From Thioclava sp. JE_KL1 (GTDB lineage Bacteria > Pseudomonadota > Alphaproteobacteria > Rhodobacterales > Rhodobacteraceae), in the NCBI RefSeq assembly GCF_009296265.1, contig NZ_WBJS01000007.1, positions 62,001 to 126,000 of the forward strand: DNA of 64,000 nucleotides. Reading direction: 5' to 3'. The notes below the pieces were generated by a model. It did not search any database. It was given only the letters and a program-made list of their open reading frames with translations, and was not told the DNA's origin. Shown here one piece after another: positions 29,334-39,774 of this stretch; position 1 is the stretch's first letter; every line of letters starts with the position of its first letter. Made by a program: the position numbers and the translations under genes.

Positions 29334-29840
29334 TTACAGATCCTCGGGCGGGTCGGCGACGATACGCTGCGCGGCGAGGTCCACGGTCGGCACGATGGCC
29401 TTGGTGAAGGGCAGCAGCAGCGCCTGTTTGCGACCGGGCGCGAAGATTTCGAGGATGTCGCCCGCGCCGTGATTGTGGACCGCGCGCACGGTGCCGATCT
29501 TGGTGCCGCCGGTATCGACCACCGTCAGCCCGATCAGGTCGGCATGGTAGAATTCGTCGTCAGGAAGCGAGGGCAGCTTGTCGCGGTCGGCCCAGAGGGT
29601 CACGCCCCGCAGCGCATCGGCCTCTTCCTTCGTGGCCACACCCGACAGCCGCGCGCCCAGCCCGTTCTTCAGACCTCGCGTCAGCGTCACGTCGAACTGG
29701 CGCGCGCCGTCTTCGGTATAAAGCGGGGCATAGCCCACGATATCCTCGGGTTCGGCGCAGAAACTCTTGAGGCGCACTTCGCCCTGCACGCCGAAAGCTC
29801 CGGCGATGGCACCCACGCAGACGCGTTCGGGTTGGGTCAT
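29334..29840 (-). CDS. rimM: 16S rRNA processing protein RimM
   Basis: 168 residues. The N-terminal RimM domain ([21 protein letters not shown]) and the C-terminal PRC-barrel ([14 protein letters not shown]...ILEIF) are both complete. RimM binds S19 and helps mature the 30S head. ATG 29840 has AGAGGA upstream and begins the conserved sequence; the upstream extension is not conserved. Confidence 0.96.
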   Translation of the reverse strand: MTQPERVCVGAIAGAFGVQGEVRLKSFCAEPEDIVGYAPLYTEDGARQFDVTLTRGLKNGLGARLSGVATKEEADALRGVTLWADRDKLPSLPDDEFYHADLIGLTVVDTGGTKIGTVRAVHNHGAGDILEIFAPGRKQALLLPFTKAIVPTVDLAAQRIVADPPEDL

Positions 29841-29923
29841 GATGCGATCCTCTGTGCTAGATCGGATGGGGCAGGGGCCGGGCACATATCGCGCCCGGCC
29901 CGCCAGCCATCCATAGCTGCCGA

Positions 29924-30295
29924 TTATTCTTCGGCGGGTGCTTCTTCAGCGTTCGCCTCGGCGGCCTTGGCGGCACGCTGTTCGGCGCGCTCCTGGGCTT
30001 TCTTGCCCGGAACGGCTTTCTTCATGTTGGCGCGGGTCGGCTTGCTGCGCTCGCCAGCTGCTTCGAGGAAGCGCGCGATGCGATCGGTCGGCTGCGCGCC
30101 CTGGTCGAGCCAGTACTTCACGCGCTCGATGTTCATCTTCACGCGGTCTTCGCTGTCTTTCGGCAGCAGCGGGTTGTAGGTGCCCAGCTTCTCGAGGAAG
30201 CGGCCGTCACGCGGCATGCGCGAGTCGGTAGCGACGATCGAATAGAACGGACGCTTCTTGGAACCCCCACGAGCGAGGCGGATTTTCATAGCCAT
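29924..30295 (-). CDS. rpsP: 30S ribosomal protein S16
   Basis: 123 residues. The S16 core ([23 protein letters not shown]) is followed by LGTYNPLLP and an Ala/Glu/Lys-rich C-terminal tail of about 40 residues, longer than in E. coli but usual in alphaproteobacteria. Preceded by AGGAGACAACTG. Lies 45 bases after the chorismate mutase gene. Confidence 0.97.
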   Translation of the reverse strand: MAMKIRLARGGSKKRPFYSIVATDSRMPRDGRFLEKLGTYNPLLPKDSEDRVKMNIERVKYWLDQGAQPTDRIARFLEAAGERSKPTRANMKKAVPGKKAQERAEQRAAKAAEANAEEAPAEE

Positions 30296-30340
30296 GTCAG
30301 TTGTCTCCTTTGGATGGCTGGTGATGGGCCGGATGGCCCG

Positions 30341-30637
30341 TCATTTCTGGAATTTCTCGTGATGCCGGATCACTTCCGAAATCACGAAATTGAGGAACTT
30401 CTTCGCGAATTCCGGGTCGAGCCCGGAATCGCTCGCCAGCTTTTCGAGCCGGGCGATCTGCTTGGCCTCCCGATCGGGATCGGAGGGCGGAAGGTCGTGC
30501 TCTGCCTTCAGCTTGCCGACGGCCTGCGTCTGGGCAAAGCGTTCGGCCAGCGTGTAGATCATCACCGCATCGAGCCGGTCGATGCTGTCGCGATGCTCTT
30601 TCAGCAACTCAGCGGCACGGGTGGTTGCATCGCTCAT
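30341..30637 (-). CDS. Chorismate mutase (AroQ class)
   Basis: 98-residue all-helical protein converting chorismate to prephenate for Phe and Tyr synthesis. Seen: LLKEHRDSIDRLDAVMIYTLAERF (catalytic Arg in the first helix), QAVGKLKAEHDLPPSDPDREA (Lys and Arg-Glu pair) and the C-terminal helix FLNFVISEVIRHHEKFQK. The start overlaps the GNAT stop by four bases (ATGA). Its place between ffh and rpsP is typical for Rhodobacterales. Confidence 0.92.
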   Translation of the reverse strand: MSDATTRAAELLKEHRDSIDRLDAVMIYTLAERFAQTQAVGKLKAEHDLPPSDPDREAKQIARLEKLASDSGLDPEFAKKFLNFVISEVIRHHEKFQK

Positions 30638-31176
30638 GCGGCGGCCTCCTTCGGTGCGGGGTGACGCCAGACGACGATCGGCGGCTCCCCGGGATAGGCG
30701 GCCTGCGGGTCGGGGCGCGCGCCCAGACGCTCGGCCAACGCGGTCGAACGGGTGTTGTTCGGGTCGATGTAGCTGACCGCGGTGGACCATTTCAGGTCGC
30801 GGAACGCATGGGCGATCACCGCGCGCGCAGCCTCGGCCACGTAGCCCTTGCCCTCGGCGTCTTGCGACCAGACCGACCACGCGATCTCGGCCTCGGGCCA
30901 GCTCTCGGGCATCCAGGGGCCAAGCGCCCCGAACCCCTGATCCGAGCCGCGCTCGGTCATCACGAACATGCCCCAGCCGCGCAGAACCCAATGGCCGGTG
31001 ATCGCAGCGAAGCTGCGCCATGCGGCTTCCGGGGTCGGCTCTTTCACCGGACGGAACCAGTGGCTGCGCTCGGACATGTAGAAATCGCGCCATGCCGCCC
31101 AATCCGCAGCCTTCGGAGCGCGGAGCACGAGACGCTCGGTCTCGAGAACAGGGGTGGGGGAGAGCGCGACGGTCAT
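30634..31176 (-). CDS. GNAT N-acetyltransferase, RimJ/RimL type
   Basis: 180 residues beginning PVLETERLVLRAPKAADW, the RimJ/RimL family start, with AWSVWSQDAEGKGYVAEAARAVIAHAF as the acetyl-CoA motif and NNTRSTALAERLGAR as the C-terminal motif. Four bases separate it from ffh and it overlaps the chorismate mutase gene, so all three share one transcript. Related RimJ/RimL enzymes acetylate ribosomal proteins; the target here is unknown. Confidence 0.88.
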   Translation of the reverse strand: MTVALSPTPVLETERLVLRAPKAADWAAWRDFYMSERSHWFRPVKEPTPEAAWRSFAAITGHWVLRGWGMFVMTERGSDQGFGALGPWMPESWPEAEIAWSVWSQDAEGKGYVAEAARAVIAHAFRDLKWSTAVSYIDPNNTRSTALAERLGARPDPQAAYPGEPPIVVWRHPAPKEAAA

Positions 31177-31180
31177 CGGA

Positions 31181-32680
<1,500 letters not shown>

Positions 32681-32816
32681 GGGCCACCCTCCTGTGATTG
32701 GGGCCGGGACAAACGACAAGCGCACCAGTGGGCGCAACGCGCTGACTGGTGGCGATCCCGACCTCATGCCGGGACCGGAGGGATTCGTCCTCCGGGGAAA
32801 TCTCGCGTGAACTATG

Positions 32817-32847
32817 ACAAAGGCCCCGCGGAGTCAACCACGGGGCC
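32817..32847 (-). terminator. Terminator of azoR
   Basis: GGCCCCG (32822-32828) pairs with CGGGGCC (32841-32847) and on the minus strand runs into TTTGT. It lies 38 bases past the azoR stop. Confidence 0.7.
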
Positions 32848-32885
32848 AGTCTGGGGAGGTAGGAACGTCTTTGCAGACTGGGGGA

Positions 32886-33458
32886 TCAGGCTGCGAGTTC
32901 GATGATCTGGGTTTCGGCCTTGGCGATCGCCGCCTCTTCATCGAGGTTCACGCCCTCGGCTGCGACCACGGTCACGTCGGTGATGCCGATGAAGCCCAGA
33001 ACCTGCTTGATGTAGGGCGTCGCGAAATCAAAGGCGGAGCCCTGCGGCACGCCGCCCGAAGAGTAGGCGATGACAACGCGCTTCGGACCGGCGAGGCCTT
33101 CGGGGCCAGCCTCGGTGTAGCGGAAGGTCTCGCCCACGCGGCAGATCATGTCGATCCAGTGCTTGAGCGGGCCGGTGACGCCGAAGTTGTAGACGCCGCA
33201 ACCGATGACGATCGTGTCGGCGGCCTTGAGTTCGGCGATCAGCTCGTCGGACAGGGCGAGCAGCTTTTTCTGCTCGTCGCTGCGCTGGTCGGCCGGGGTG
33301 TAGGCTGCGCCGATCCATGCTCCGTCGATGGTGGGAATGGTGGTCGCATCGCGGGTGGTGACGTCGCCGCCGATCCGCTCGATGATCTTGTCGGTGAGGC
33401 GTTTGGAGATCGACGCGTCGCCCTTGATGGAGCTGTCGATACGCAGGGTCTTGGTCAT
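32886..33458 (-). CDS. azoR: FMN-dependent NADH-azoreductase (flavodoxin-like)
   Basis: 190 residues. Quinone/azo two-electron reductase of the AzoR family with the FMN loop after the first strand (RIDSSIKGDASISKRL), the GVYNFGVTGPLKHWID segment that binds the flavin, and IAYSSGGVP. Such enzymes protect against quinone and thiol stress. ATG 33458 with GGAGTCCTCCCC upstream. Divergent from a LysR gene, which probably regulates it. Confidence 0.93.
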   Translation of the reverse strand: MTKTLRIDSSIKGDASISKRLTDKIIERIGGDVTTRDATTIPTIDGAWIGAAYTPADQRSDEQKKLLALSDELIAELKAADTIVIGCGVYNFGVTGPLKHWIDMICRVGETFRYTEAGPEGLAGPKRVVIAYSSGGVPQGSAFDFATPYIKQVLGFIGITDVTVVAAEGVNLDEEAAIAKAETQIIELAA

Positions 33459-33581
33459 GGGGAGGACTCCGTAAAACGTGTTCGATGTGGGGTCGTGAAT
33501 TTCGTTCTGCACCTTACTTGTCTCTTGCAATCTAGAACGCAACGGGCATGATCGAGCAGATTATGTTCACGGATGCACAGC

Positions 33582-34478
33582 ATGAGCTTTGACAGTTGGG
33601 ATGAAATTCGCACCGCTTTCCACGTGGCGCGCATCGGCACCGTCTCGGGGGCGGCAGAGGTTTTGGGCGTTCACCACGCGACGGTGATCCGCCATGTCGA
33701 TGCCTTGGAAGACAAGCTGGGCACGAAGCTGTTCCAGCGCCATCCGCGGGGCTACACGCCGACCGAAGCGGGGCAGCAATTGCTCTCCGTGGGGCAGGCG
33801 ACAGAGGATCAGTTCAGCCAGCTTGCCGCCCGGATCGCGGGGGCAGGGGACGAAGTGACGGGCGAGCTGATCGTGACGTCGCTGACCGCGGTTTCGGTGC
33901 TTGTTCTGCCCGCGATGGAAAAGCTCTTGGGCGAATATTCCGGGCTGCGTCTGCGCTATCTCACCGATCAGCGCGTGTTCCGGCTGGAATATGGCGAGGC
34001 GCATGTCGCTATCCGCGCCGGCAACCGCCCGACCGAGCCTGACAACGTCGTACAGTCGCTGGGTCGGATGCAGAACGCGCTCTATGCGAGCCACGCATAT
34101 GTCGAGCGCTTCGGAATCCCGCGCTCCAAGGAGGAGCTTGCCAAGCATCGCTTCGTCTCGAACGACAACCGCGACAGCCGCGCGCCGTTCTACCGTTGGC
34201 TGCGCGACAACGTGCCCGACGAGCAGGTCGTGTTCCGCGCGAACGAGCATGAAAGCCAGGTCGATGCGATCAAGGCGGGTCTGGGCTTGGGCTTCCTGAC
34301 CGTGCCGATGGGCCGTGCCGATCCGACGCTCGAAGAGGTGGTGAAGCCTTACGATACCTGGGACACCAACCTGTGGCTGGTGACCCATGTCGATCTGCAC
34401 CGGACGCCGAAGGTTCAGGCCGCCGTGAAAGCGATCAAGGAACAGGCGGCCCGTTCGGACGGCCTGATCCTGAGCTGA
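33582..34478 (+). CDS. LysR family transcriptional regulator
   Basis: 298 residues. The DNA-binding domain (AFHVARIGTVSGAAEVLGVHHATVIRHVDALE) is followed by a LysR effector domain with AHVAIRAGNRP and SQVDAIKAGLGLGFLTVPMGRA. ATG 33582 has GGA at suitable spacing; ATG 33573, three codons earlier, is an alternative. Shares a 123-base divergent promoter region with azoR. The effector-binding domain lacks any hint of the ligand. Confidence 0.9.
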   Translation: MSFDSWDEIRTAFHVARIGTVSGAAEVLGVHHATVIRHVDALEDKLGTKLFQRHPRGYTPTEAGQQLLSVGQATEDQFSQLAARIAGAGDEVTGELIVTSLTAVSVLVLPAMEKLLGEYSGLRLRYLTDQRVFRLEYGEAHVAIRAGNRPTEPDNVVQSLGRMQNALYASHAYVERFGIPRSKEELAKHRFVSNDNRDSRAPFYRWLRDNVPDEQVVFRANEHESQVDAIKAGLGLGFLTVPMGRADPTLEEVVKPYDTWDTNLWLVTHVDLHRTPKVQAAVKAIKEQAARSDGLILS

Positions 34479-34491
34479 CTTCAGAACTGAG

Positions 34492-35688
34492 CTATTCGGC
34501 TGCGTGCAGCCGCACGGGGGCCGGTGCCGGTTCGGCCTCTTCGCGGGCCTTCCGGCGTCGCGCCACGGCCTTCGCGCCGAAATTGTCGCGCCCGTAGGCG
34601 AAGGCGAATTGCAGCGCGAGCCCGCCGAAGATCAGCAGCGTATCCTGCCAGAACCCGCCCGGATGCACCTGCTTCAACGTCTGGCCCGCGATTGCCAGCA
34701 CCGTGCCGAGTGCGAAGATCGGCAGCGAGTGACGTCCCAGCATCCGGATCGGCTCCAACACGCGCGCCTCGGCGATGCGCGGGATGATCCCCGGCAGCGA
34801 CAGGATGTAGGCGAGCGCCAGCAGGTGCGACAGGCGCGGCAGCGACACGAAGGTCTTGTCGAAACCCGCGATGAAGAAGGGCACGTTCCATTGGCGCAAC
34901 TGCCAGACCGCGTGGCCGAAATTCTTCAGCATCCAGCCGTTGTGGATCCACACGAAGGTCAGCGCCAGCCAGCCCGCCGCGAGCGCGATGATCCAGCCTT
35001 TCACCGGCACGAGCCGCTTGCCTTGGCGCAGCGACAGCCCGGTCAGGATGCCGAGGCTGAACACCAGTTGCCACGCCAGCGGATTGAAGAACCAGCCGCC
35101 TTCCATCGGATAGTTCGGCAGGTTCAGCCGGAACAGCCCCGTCGCCACCCAAAGCCCGACCGAGGTCGCCAGCAGCGCCAATTTGCTGCGCTGTCCAATC
35201 CGGATCAGCGCGGGCGCCATCAACAGGAGCGCCATATACATCGGCAGGATGTTCACATAGCCCAGCTGGTGGCCCAGCGTCGCGATCCCGATCAGGAAGC
35301 CGAACGGGTCGGTGCCATAGATCTTCATCGCGTTCTTGGACAGCATCGCCTCGTTGCCCCAGAACTGCACGGCGGCCGAGACGATGGCGATCGCCCAGAC
35401 GGCGGTCAGGATATGCACGAGATAGAGAAGCCACGCCCGGCCCCAGAGCCGCGAGGTGCCTTCCCAGTTCAGCCCCTTCGCGAGCGCCGGACCGTAAGCC
35501 AGTGCGGCGGCGAGGCCGGACATGAAGACGAAGCCCTCCGCCGCATCCGAGAAGCCCAGATTGCGGGAGGTGAAGTTCTCGTAAAGATTGCCCGGGATGT
35601 GATCGATATAGATCATCACCAGCGCGAGGCCGCGGAACAGATCGATCCGCAGGTCGCGCCCGGGTTTCATCAGCGCGATATTACGCAT
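34492..35688 (-). CDS. opgC: Periplasmic glucan succinyltransferase OpgC
   Basis: 398 residues with about ten membrane helices. The N-terminal signature RDLRIDLFRGLALVMIYIDHIPGN is characteristic of the OpgC/acyltransferase-3-like family and contains the conserved Asp and His. OpgC adds succinyl groups to osmoregulated periplasmic glucans. ATG 35688 overlaps the opgH stop by eight bases, so it is the last cistron of opgGIHC. It ends 13 bases from the convergent LysR gene. Confidence 0.92.
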   Translation of the reverse strand: MRNIALMKPGRDLRIDLFRGLALVMIYIDHIPGNLYENFTSRNLGFSDAAEGFVFMSGLAAALAYGPALAKGLNWEGTSRLWGRAWLLYLVHILTAVWAIAIVSAAVQFWGNEAMLSKNAMKIYGTDPFGFLIGIATLGHQLGYVNILPMYMALLLMAPALIRIGQRSKLALLATSVGLWVATGLFRLNLPNYPMEGGWFFNPLAWQLVFSLGILTGLSLRQGKRLVPVKGWIIALAAGWLALTFVWIHNGWMLKNFGHAVWQLRQWNVPFFIAGFDKTFVSLPRLSHLLALAYILSLPGIIPRIAEARVLEPIRMLGRHSLPIFALGTVLAIAGQTLKQVHPGGFWQDTLLIFGGLALQFAFAYGRDNFGAKAVARRRKAREEAEPAPAPVRLHAAE

Positions 35689-37495
35689 GTGCGGGGCTCC
35701 GGTGAGGGGCGTCCGCGAAGCCGGCGCGGTCGCCCTCGGGGGTCGGGAAAGCGTTTTCCCAGCGGGTGAAGATCGCATCGTGCAGACGCAGGATGCGCGG
35801 CGTGTCGATTTCGCTCGGTACCAGCATCAGCTGCGAGCGCGACGGCTGCGACGACCACGAGATAAGCCACGGTGCGGCGATCATCGGCAGCCCCACCGGC
35901 AGCAGCCAGAACAGCAGACCCGGCGCGAGCCACCATGTGACGGCAAGGCCCGCAGCCCCGATGGCGACGATCCACCACGCCGCGTTGAACCCGTCGGCCA
36001 CGCTCAGCCGCCCGTCACCACGGTTGTTGGTGGGCCAGCCGCCATCCGCGCCGAACAGCACCTGAAAGACCGAGCGCGTGGCGAAGGCCAGTAGCACCGG
36101 AGCCGTGAGCGAGGAGAACAGCAATTCGCCCAGCGTCGAAGCGAAGGCGATGTTGCCGCCGCCGAAGCCCCGCGCGGTGCCGTTCATCGCCGCACGCGCC
36201 GCGATCAGCAATTTCGGCACCAGCAGCAGCCCGAAGATGCCGATGGCGAGGCCGATCGCTTTCGAGGCCTCCGACGGCGGGAAATAGGGGAAGGGCCAGT
36301 AGGGCTCGGGGAAGTAATCCGGCGGTGGCACGAACAGGGGCGCCGCGACCGAGGCCACGAGAAAGCCCAGCCAGAACAGCGGCGCGATATAGGCCATGAT
36401 GCCCTGCGCAAAGACGAACCGCGACCAGCCGCGCAGCCCCGGTGCGCCGATGATGCGCGCATGTTGCAGGTTGCCCTGACACCAGCGGCGGTCGCGCTTC
36501 GCGTGATCGACGATATTCTCGGGGCCTTCCTCGAAGGAGCCTTCCAGATCGTCGTCGAGCCGCACCAGCCAGCCGTTGCGCGCCAGAAGTGCTGCCTCGA
36601 CATAGTCATGGCTCATCACATGCCCACCGAAGGGCGGTTGGCCCGTCAACGCGGGCAGGCCGCAGCTTTCGGCGAAAGCGCGGGTCCGGACGATGGCGTT
36701 GTGGCCCCAGAACGGGCCGGTCTTGCCCTGCAGCATCGCAAGGCCGCGCGCGAAGACGGGCGAGAAGAAGCTGGCCGAGAATTGCATCGCACGGGCGAAG
36801 CGCGAGCTTCCCCGCACCACTTTCGGCAGGGTCTGCAACAGGCCGAGACGCGGTTCGGCCTCGATCCGGCGGATCATCTGCAGGATCGTCTCGCCTTCCA
36901 TCAGGCTGTCGGCATCAAGGATCAGCGCGAAATCATAGGCCGCGCCCGAGCGGGTGATGAAATCCTCGATATTGCCGGCCTTCTTGCCCACGTTGTTGGT
37001 GCGGCGGCGATAGAAGAACCGGCCAAGCGCGTCACGCTCTTCCACGAGATGGGCGAAAACCTGCACCTCGCGCTGGGCGATGTCGTCCTTGCGGGTGTCC
37101 GAGAGGATCGCGAAATGCACCTCCGCGTCGTCGCCGGTCGCGGCGAGCGAGGCATCCATCGCGGCCACGCGCGAGAAGGTGGAGACCGGGTCTTCGTTAT
37201 AGACCGGCACCAACACGACCGTACGGCCTTGGATGCGCGCATGCGGGTCCACACGCGGCGGCGGCTCGGCGCGCGAGGTCAACCCGATCAGAGCCTGCAC
37301 CGCGCCCCAGGCGAGCCAGAGCGTCGAGATCAGGATCAGAAGCGCGCGCACGACGTCGAGCGTCTGCAAGCCGTCGGCCTGGCCGAACTGAATGAACAGA
37401 ACGAAGGCGCCGATACCCGCAAGCGCAGCGAGCCCGAGCGCCAGAGCGCGCAGGCCGATCAGCAATGCGCCGCGAGGACGCGCGAGCGCGGACAT
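35681..37495 (-). CDS. opgH: Glucans biosynthesis glucosyltransferase H
   Basis: 604-residue inner-membrane glycosyltransferase family 2 protein that polymerises UDP-glucose into the beta-1,2 backbone of periplasmic glucans. Seen: cytosolic GT domain with VPVYNEDP, the Asp motif LDADSLMEG, FGGHVMSHDYVEAALL, and the QxxRW-type RDRRWCQGNLQH, flanked by transmembrane helices. It is shorter than E. coli OpgH because the N-terminal extension is missing; a small gene (opgI) precedes it. Start ATG 37495 comes one base after the opgI stop. Confidence 0.95.
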   Translation of the reverse strand: MSALARPRGALLIGLRALALGLAALAGIGAFVLFIQFGQADGLQTLDVVRALLILISTLWLAWGAVQALIGLTSRAEPPPRVDPHARIQGRTVVLVPVYNEDPVSTFSRVAAMDASLAATGDDAEVHFAILSDTRKDDIAQREVQVFAHLVEERDALGRFFYRRRTNNVGKKAGNIEDFITRSGAAYDFALILDADSLMEGETILQMIRRIEAEPRLGLLQTLPKVVRGSSRFARAMQFSASFFSPVFARGLAMLQGKTGPFWGHNAIVRTRAFAESCGLPALTGQPPFGGHVMSHDYVEAALLARNGWLVRLDDDLEGSFEEGPENIVDHAKRDRRWCQGNLQHARIIGAPGLRGWSRFVFAQGIMAYIAPLFWLGFLVASVAAPLFVPPPDYFPEPYWPFPYFPPSEASKAIGLAIGIFGLLLVPKLLIAARAAMNGTARGFGGGNIAFASTLGELLFSSLTAPVLLAFATRSVFQVLFGADGGWPTNNRGDGRLSVADGFNAAWWIVAIGAAGLAVTWWLAPGLLFWLLPVGLPMIAAPWLISWSSQPSRSQLMLVPSEIDTPRILRLHDAIFTRWENAFPTPEGDRAGFADAPHRSPAHA

Positions 37496-37496
37496 G

Positions 37497-37709
37497 TCAG
37501 GTGCCTTCCCCGACCGGGCGGCGGGTCAGCATCCGGGCGAGCCGGGTGCTCAGCCGAAGATCGGGTTCGATCTGTTGGGCAGGCATGGCCATCGGGGCCA
37601 CCGGCAGCGCGGCGGGCCCGGCAACGAGGTCTTCGGGCGATAGCCGGCGCTGGGCGCGCGGCTGGTCGGTCAGCGCCGGCACTTCCGGCAGCGTCAAATG
37701 TGAAATCAT
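37497..37709 (-). CDS. opgI: OpgI-like small protein of the glucan operon
   Basis: 70 residues, rich in Pro, Ala, Leu and Arg, beginning MISHLTLPEVPALTDQPRAQ and containing LPVAPMAMPAQQIEPDLRL. The start overlaps the opgG stop (ATGA) and the stop is one base before the opgH start, so it is tightly coupled to both. In Rhodobacter sphaeroides the operon is opgGIHC with a small opgI in this place. E. coli OpgH carries a long cytosolic N-terminus that might correspond to a detached opgI. Function is unknown; I assign the name from position. Confidence 0.72.
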   Translation of the reverse strand: MISHLTLPEVPALTDQPRAQRRLSPEDLVAGPAALPVAPMAMPAQQIEPDLRLSTRLARMLTRRPVGEGT

Positions 37710-39358
37710 GTTTTGGTCCACTGGTAGAGCCAGGTCTCGGAGAGGTTCCGTCCAAAACCGGCAAGAGTGGCAGAGAGTTCCACGGGCGCGTCGCCATCGG
37801 CGGAAATATCCAGCACGAGACGCCAGACATTGTCCTGTTCGACCTTCGAAAGGGTCTGCGTTTCGATCTTGCCCTTGTTCGCGTGGGTGACCGGTTTGAT
37901 TTCGTCGACGGCCGAGGCCGGCAGGCGCGAAATCTCTCCGCCCTTGAAATCAATGACGAATTTCCGGGTGCCCTTGGTGTTCTCGACGCCCGAGACACCG
38001 CCGGTCCCGGCCCATGTCTGGTCCACATAGGCACGCTGATCGCTCGGATCGGGGGGCAGATCGCCCCATTCCAGCCGATAGGCGAATTCCAGCGCATCGC
38101 CTGCCTTTGCCGGAGCTTCGGGCACCCAGAAAGCGACGATATTGTCGTTCACCTCGAGTTTCGAGGGGATCTCGACCAGCCGAACCATGCCCTTGCCCCA
38201 GTCGCCCTGCGGCGTCACGCGGACCGAGGGGCGGCGCTCGTAGCGGGCCGAGGCGTCCTGATAATGATCGAATTCGCGCTCGCGCTGATAGAGGCCGAAG
38301 CTCTGCGGCGCACTCTCGGCGAAATAGGAGGAGGCGAGCTTGTTGGGGTTCTGCAGCGGGCGCCACAGCTTGTCGCCATCGGCCTGTTCGATCGCGAGCC
38401 CGTCGCTGTCATGCACGCGCGGACGGTAATCGTCGAAATTATGCCGGTTGCGCGGTCCGTAAAGGAACATCGAGGTCAGCGGCGCGACGCCGAGCTGCTG
38501 GATATCCTCGCGGATGAAGAGCCGCGCGGTCACGTCCACCGAGGTCGCCTCGCCCGGGGTGATGACGAATTTGTAGGCCCCCGTCAGCGAGGCCGAATGC
38601 ATCTCGGCGAAGACGGTGATCGAGGTCGCGCCCGAGGCCGGGGTCTCGACCCAGAACTGGGTGAAGCGCGGGAATTCTTCGGCGACGGAGACGCCGGTGT
38701 TCACGGCAAGCCCGCGGGCCGAAAGGCCATAGGCCGAACCCCGGCCGAGCGCGCGGAAATAGGACGCGCCCTGGAACGCGATCAGTTCGTCCATGACATC
38801 GGGGCGGTTGAGCGGCGTGTTTAGCCGGAAGCCCGCGATGCCCGGCAGATCGGCATGTTCGGGGACGATCTTGCGGGCTTTGCTCTGGTAGATGAAATCG
38901 TCGGTCGAGAAGTTCATCGGGCTCGCTTGCCCGTTTTCGACGCTTGAGAGATGCACCGGCTCTTTGAACAGCCAGCCCAGATGGAAGGCCTGCAACTCGA
39001 AGCGCGTGTCTTCGATATTCTCGAAGCGCGACTTGTCCGGGTCGAAGCGGATCATCCGGTAGCTGTCGTAATCCAGCTTGCTCAGGAAATCGGCCGAGCT
39101 GGTCTCGGGCGGAACGGCGTCTCCCTTCGCGGCCTTCTGCATCCGTGCCGCGAGATCGTCGAAAGAAAACGGCGATTGCTGCGGTGCGGCGGGGGTCGGG
39201 GCGGGCGCGGTGGAGGGTTCGGCCGGGGCGGCGCTATCTTGCGCGCGCGCATGACCGGGCCAGCCTCCCGCGGCGGCGAACGCGCCAAAAGCGGAACCGG
39301 CGGCGAGGAGCTGTCGGCGGGAGAATTGGGGCACTTGCACAGTGCGGGGATTAGGCAT
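37706..39358 (-). CDS. opgG: Periplasmic glucan biosynthesis protein OpgG
   Basis: 550-residue MdoG-family protein with two beta-sandwich domains. It acts in the periplasm on the nascent glucan chain. The N-terminus carries a twin-arginine motif SRRQLL followed by a hydrophobic stretch ending AHARA-type (GHARA-QDS), so export by Tat is suggested. A Pro/Ala linker (residues 45-70) precedes the conserved SFDDLAARMQKAA. ATG 39358 has AGGGAAAC upstream and is preferred to the long upstream frame. First gene of opgGIHC. Confidence 0.92.
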   Translation of the reverse strand: MPNPRTVQVPQFSRRQLLAAGSAFGAFAAAGGWPGHARAQDSAAPAEPSTAPAPTPAAPQQSPFSFDDLAARMQKAAKGDAVPPETSSADFLSKLDYDSYRMIRFDPDKSRFENIEDTRFELQAFHLGWLFKEPVHLSSVENGQASPMNFSTDDFIYQSKARKIVPEHADLPGIAGFRLNTPLNRPDVMDELIAFQGASYFRALGRGSAYGLSARGLAVNTGVSVAEEFPRFTQFWVETPASGATSITVFAEMHSASLTGAYKFVITPGEATSVDVTARLFIREDIQQLGVAPLTSMFLYGPRNRHNFDDYRPRVHDSDGLAIEQADGDKLWRPLQNPNKLASSYFAESAPQSFGLYQREREFDHYQDASARYERRPSVRVTPQGDWGKGMVRLVEIPSKLEVNDNIVAFWVPEAPAKAGDALEFAYRLEWGDLPPDPSDQRAYVDQTWAGTGGVSGVENTKGTRKFVIDFKGGEISRLPASAVDEIKPVTHANKGKIETQTLSKVEQDNVWRLVLDISADGDAPVELSATLAGFGRNLSETWLYQWTKT

Positions 39359-39774
39359 CTGTTTCCCTGCGATTACAGTCGCTTCGCACGGAGAAAAACC
39401 ACCGTGCTGCGTTTTGCATAGCCACATGCCTGGAAAAACTGCAAGAGGGTAAGCGAGGCCGCTCGGGCGGACAGGGCCGAGCCATGCGATTCTCGCATAA
39501 CATCGCCCATCCATGCATCGAAAAGCGCGATTTCCCGCCGATTCAGCGACATTTGTGCTGCAGAATGCCGCATGTGCAAAATGGCGGGAGAGGGGCCGAT
39601 CGGTGCCGCTTTGAGGCGGCCTCCGCACAATGCCTTGCGATTCTACTCAGGAAACGCCGTCGCGAAGCTTGACAGACATGCCCCCTGTGCGCAGGTAAAG
39701 TAATGCTTGCGCGGGGGGAGAGTGCGGTCGCATCCATCGCCCCAAGGCCCGCCAAAGAACGGACCGGAGAGAAG
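39359..39774. other. Divergent regulatory region between opgG and the mrp operon
   Basis: About 415 bases upstream of both operons. It contains short open frames on both strands without ribosome-binding sites or recognisable sequence. A TTGACA hexamer occurs at 39668-39673, but no -10 at a 16-18 base distance. I see no riboswitch or strong hairpin. Confidence 0.5.

Noticed and set aside
39373-39630. 85-codon minus-strand frame upstream of opgG
   Set aside because: No ribosome-binding site, mixed composition and no recognisable sequence; the region is better explained as opgG/mrp regulatory DNA.
39668-39700. TTGACA with a downstream TAAAGT as a sigma-70 promoter
   Set aside because: The spacer is 21 bases, too long for a normal promoter, so it is not listed as a feature.
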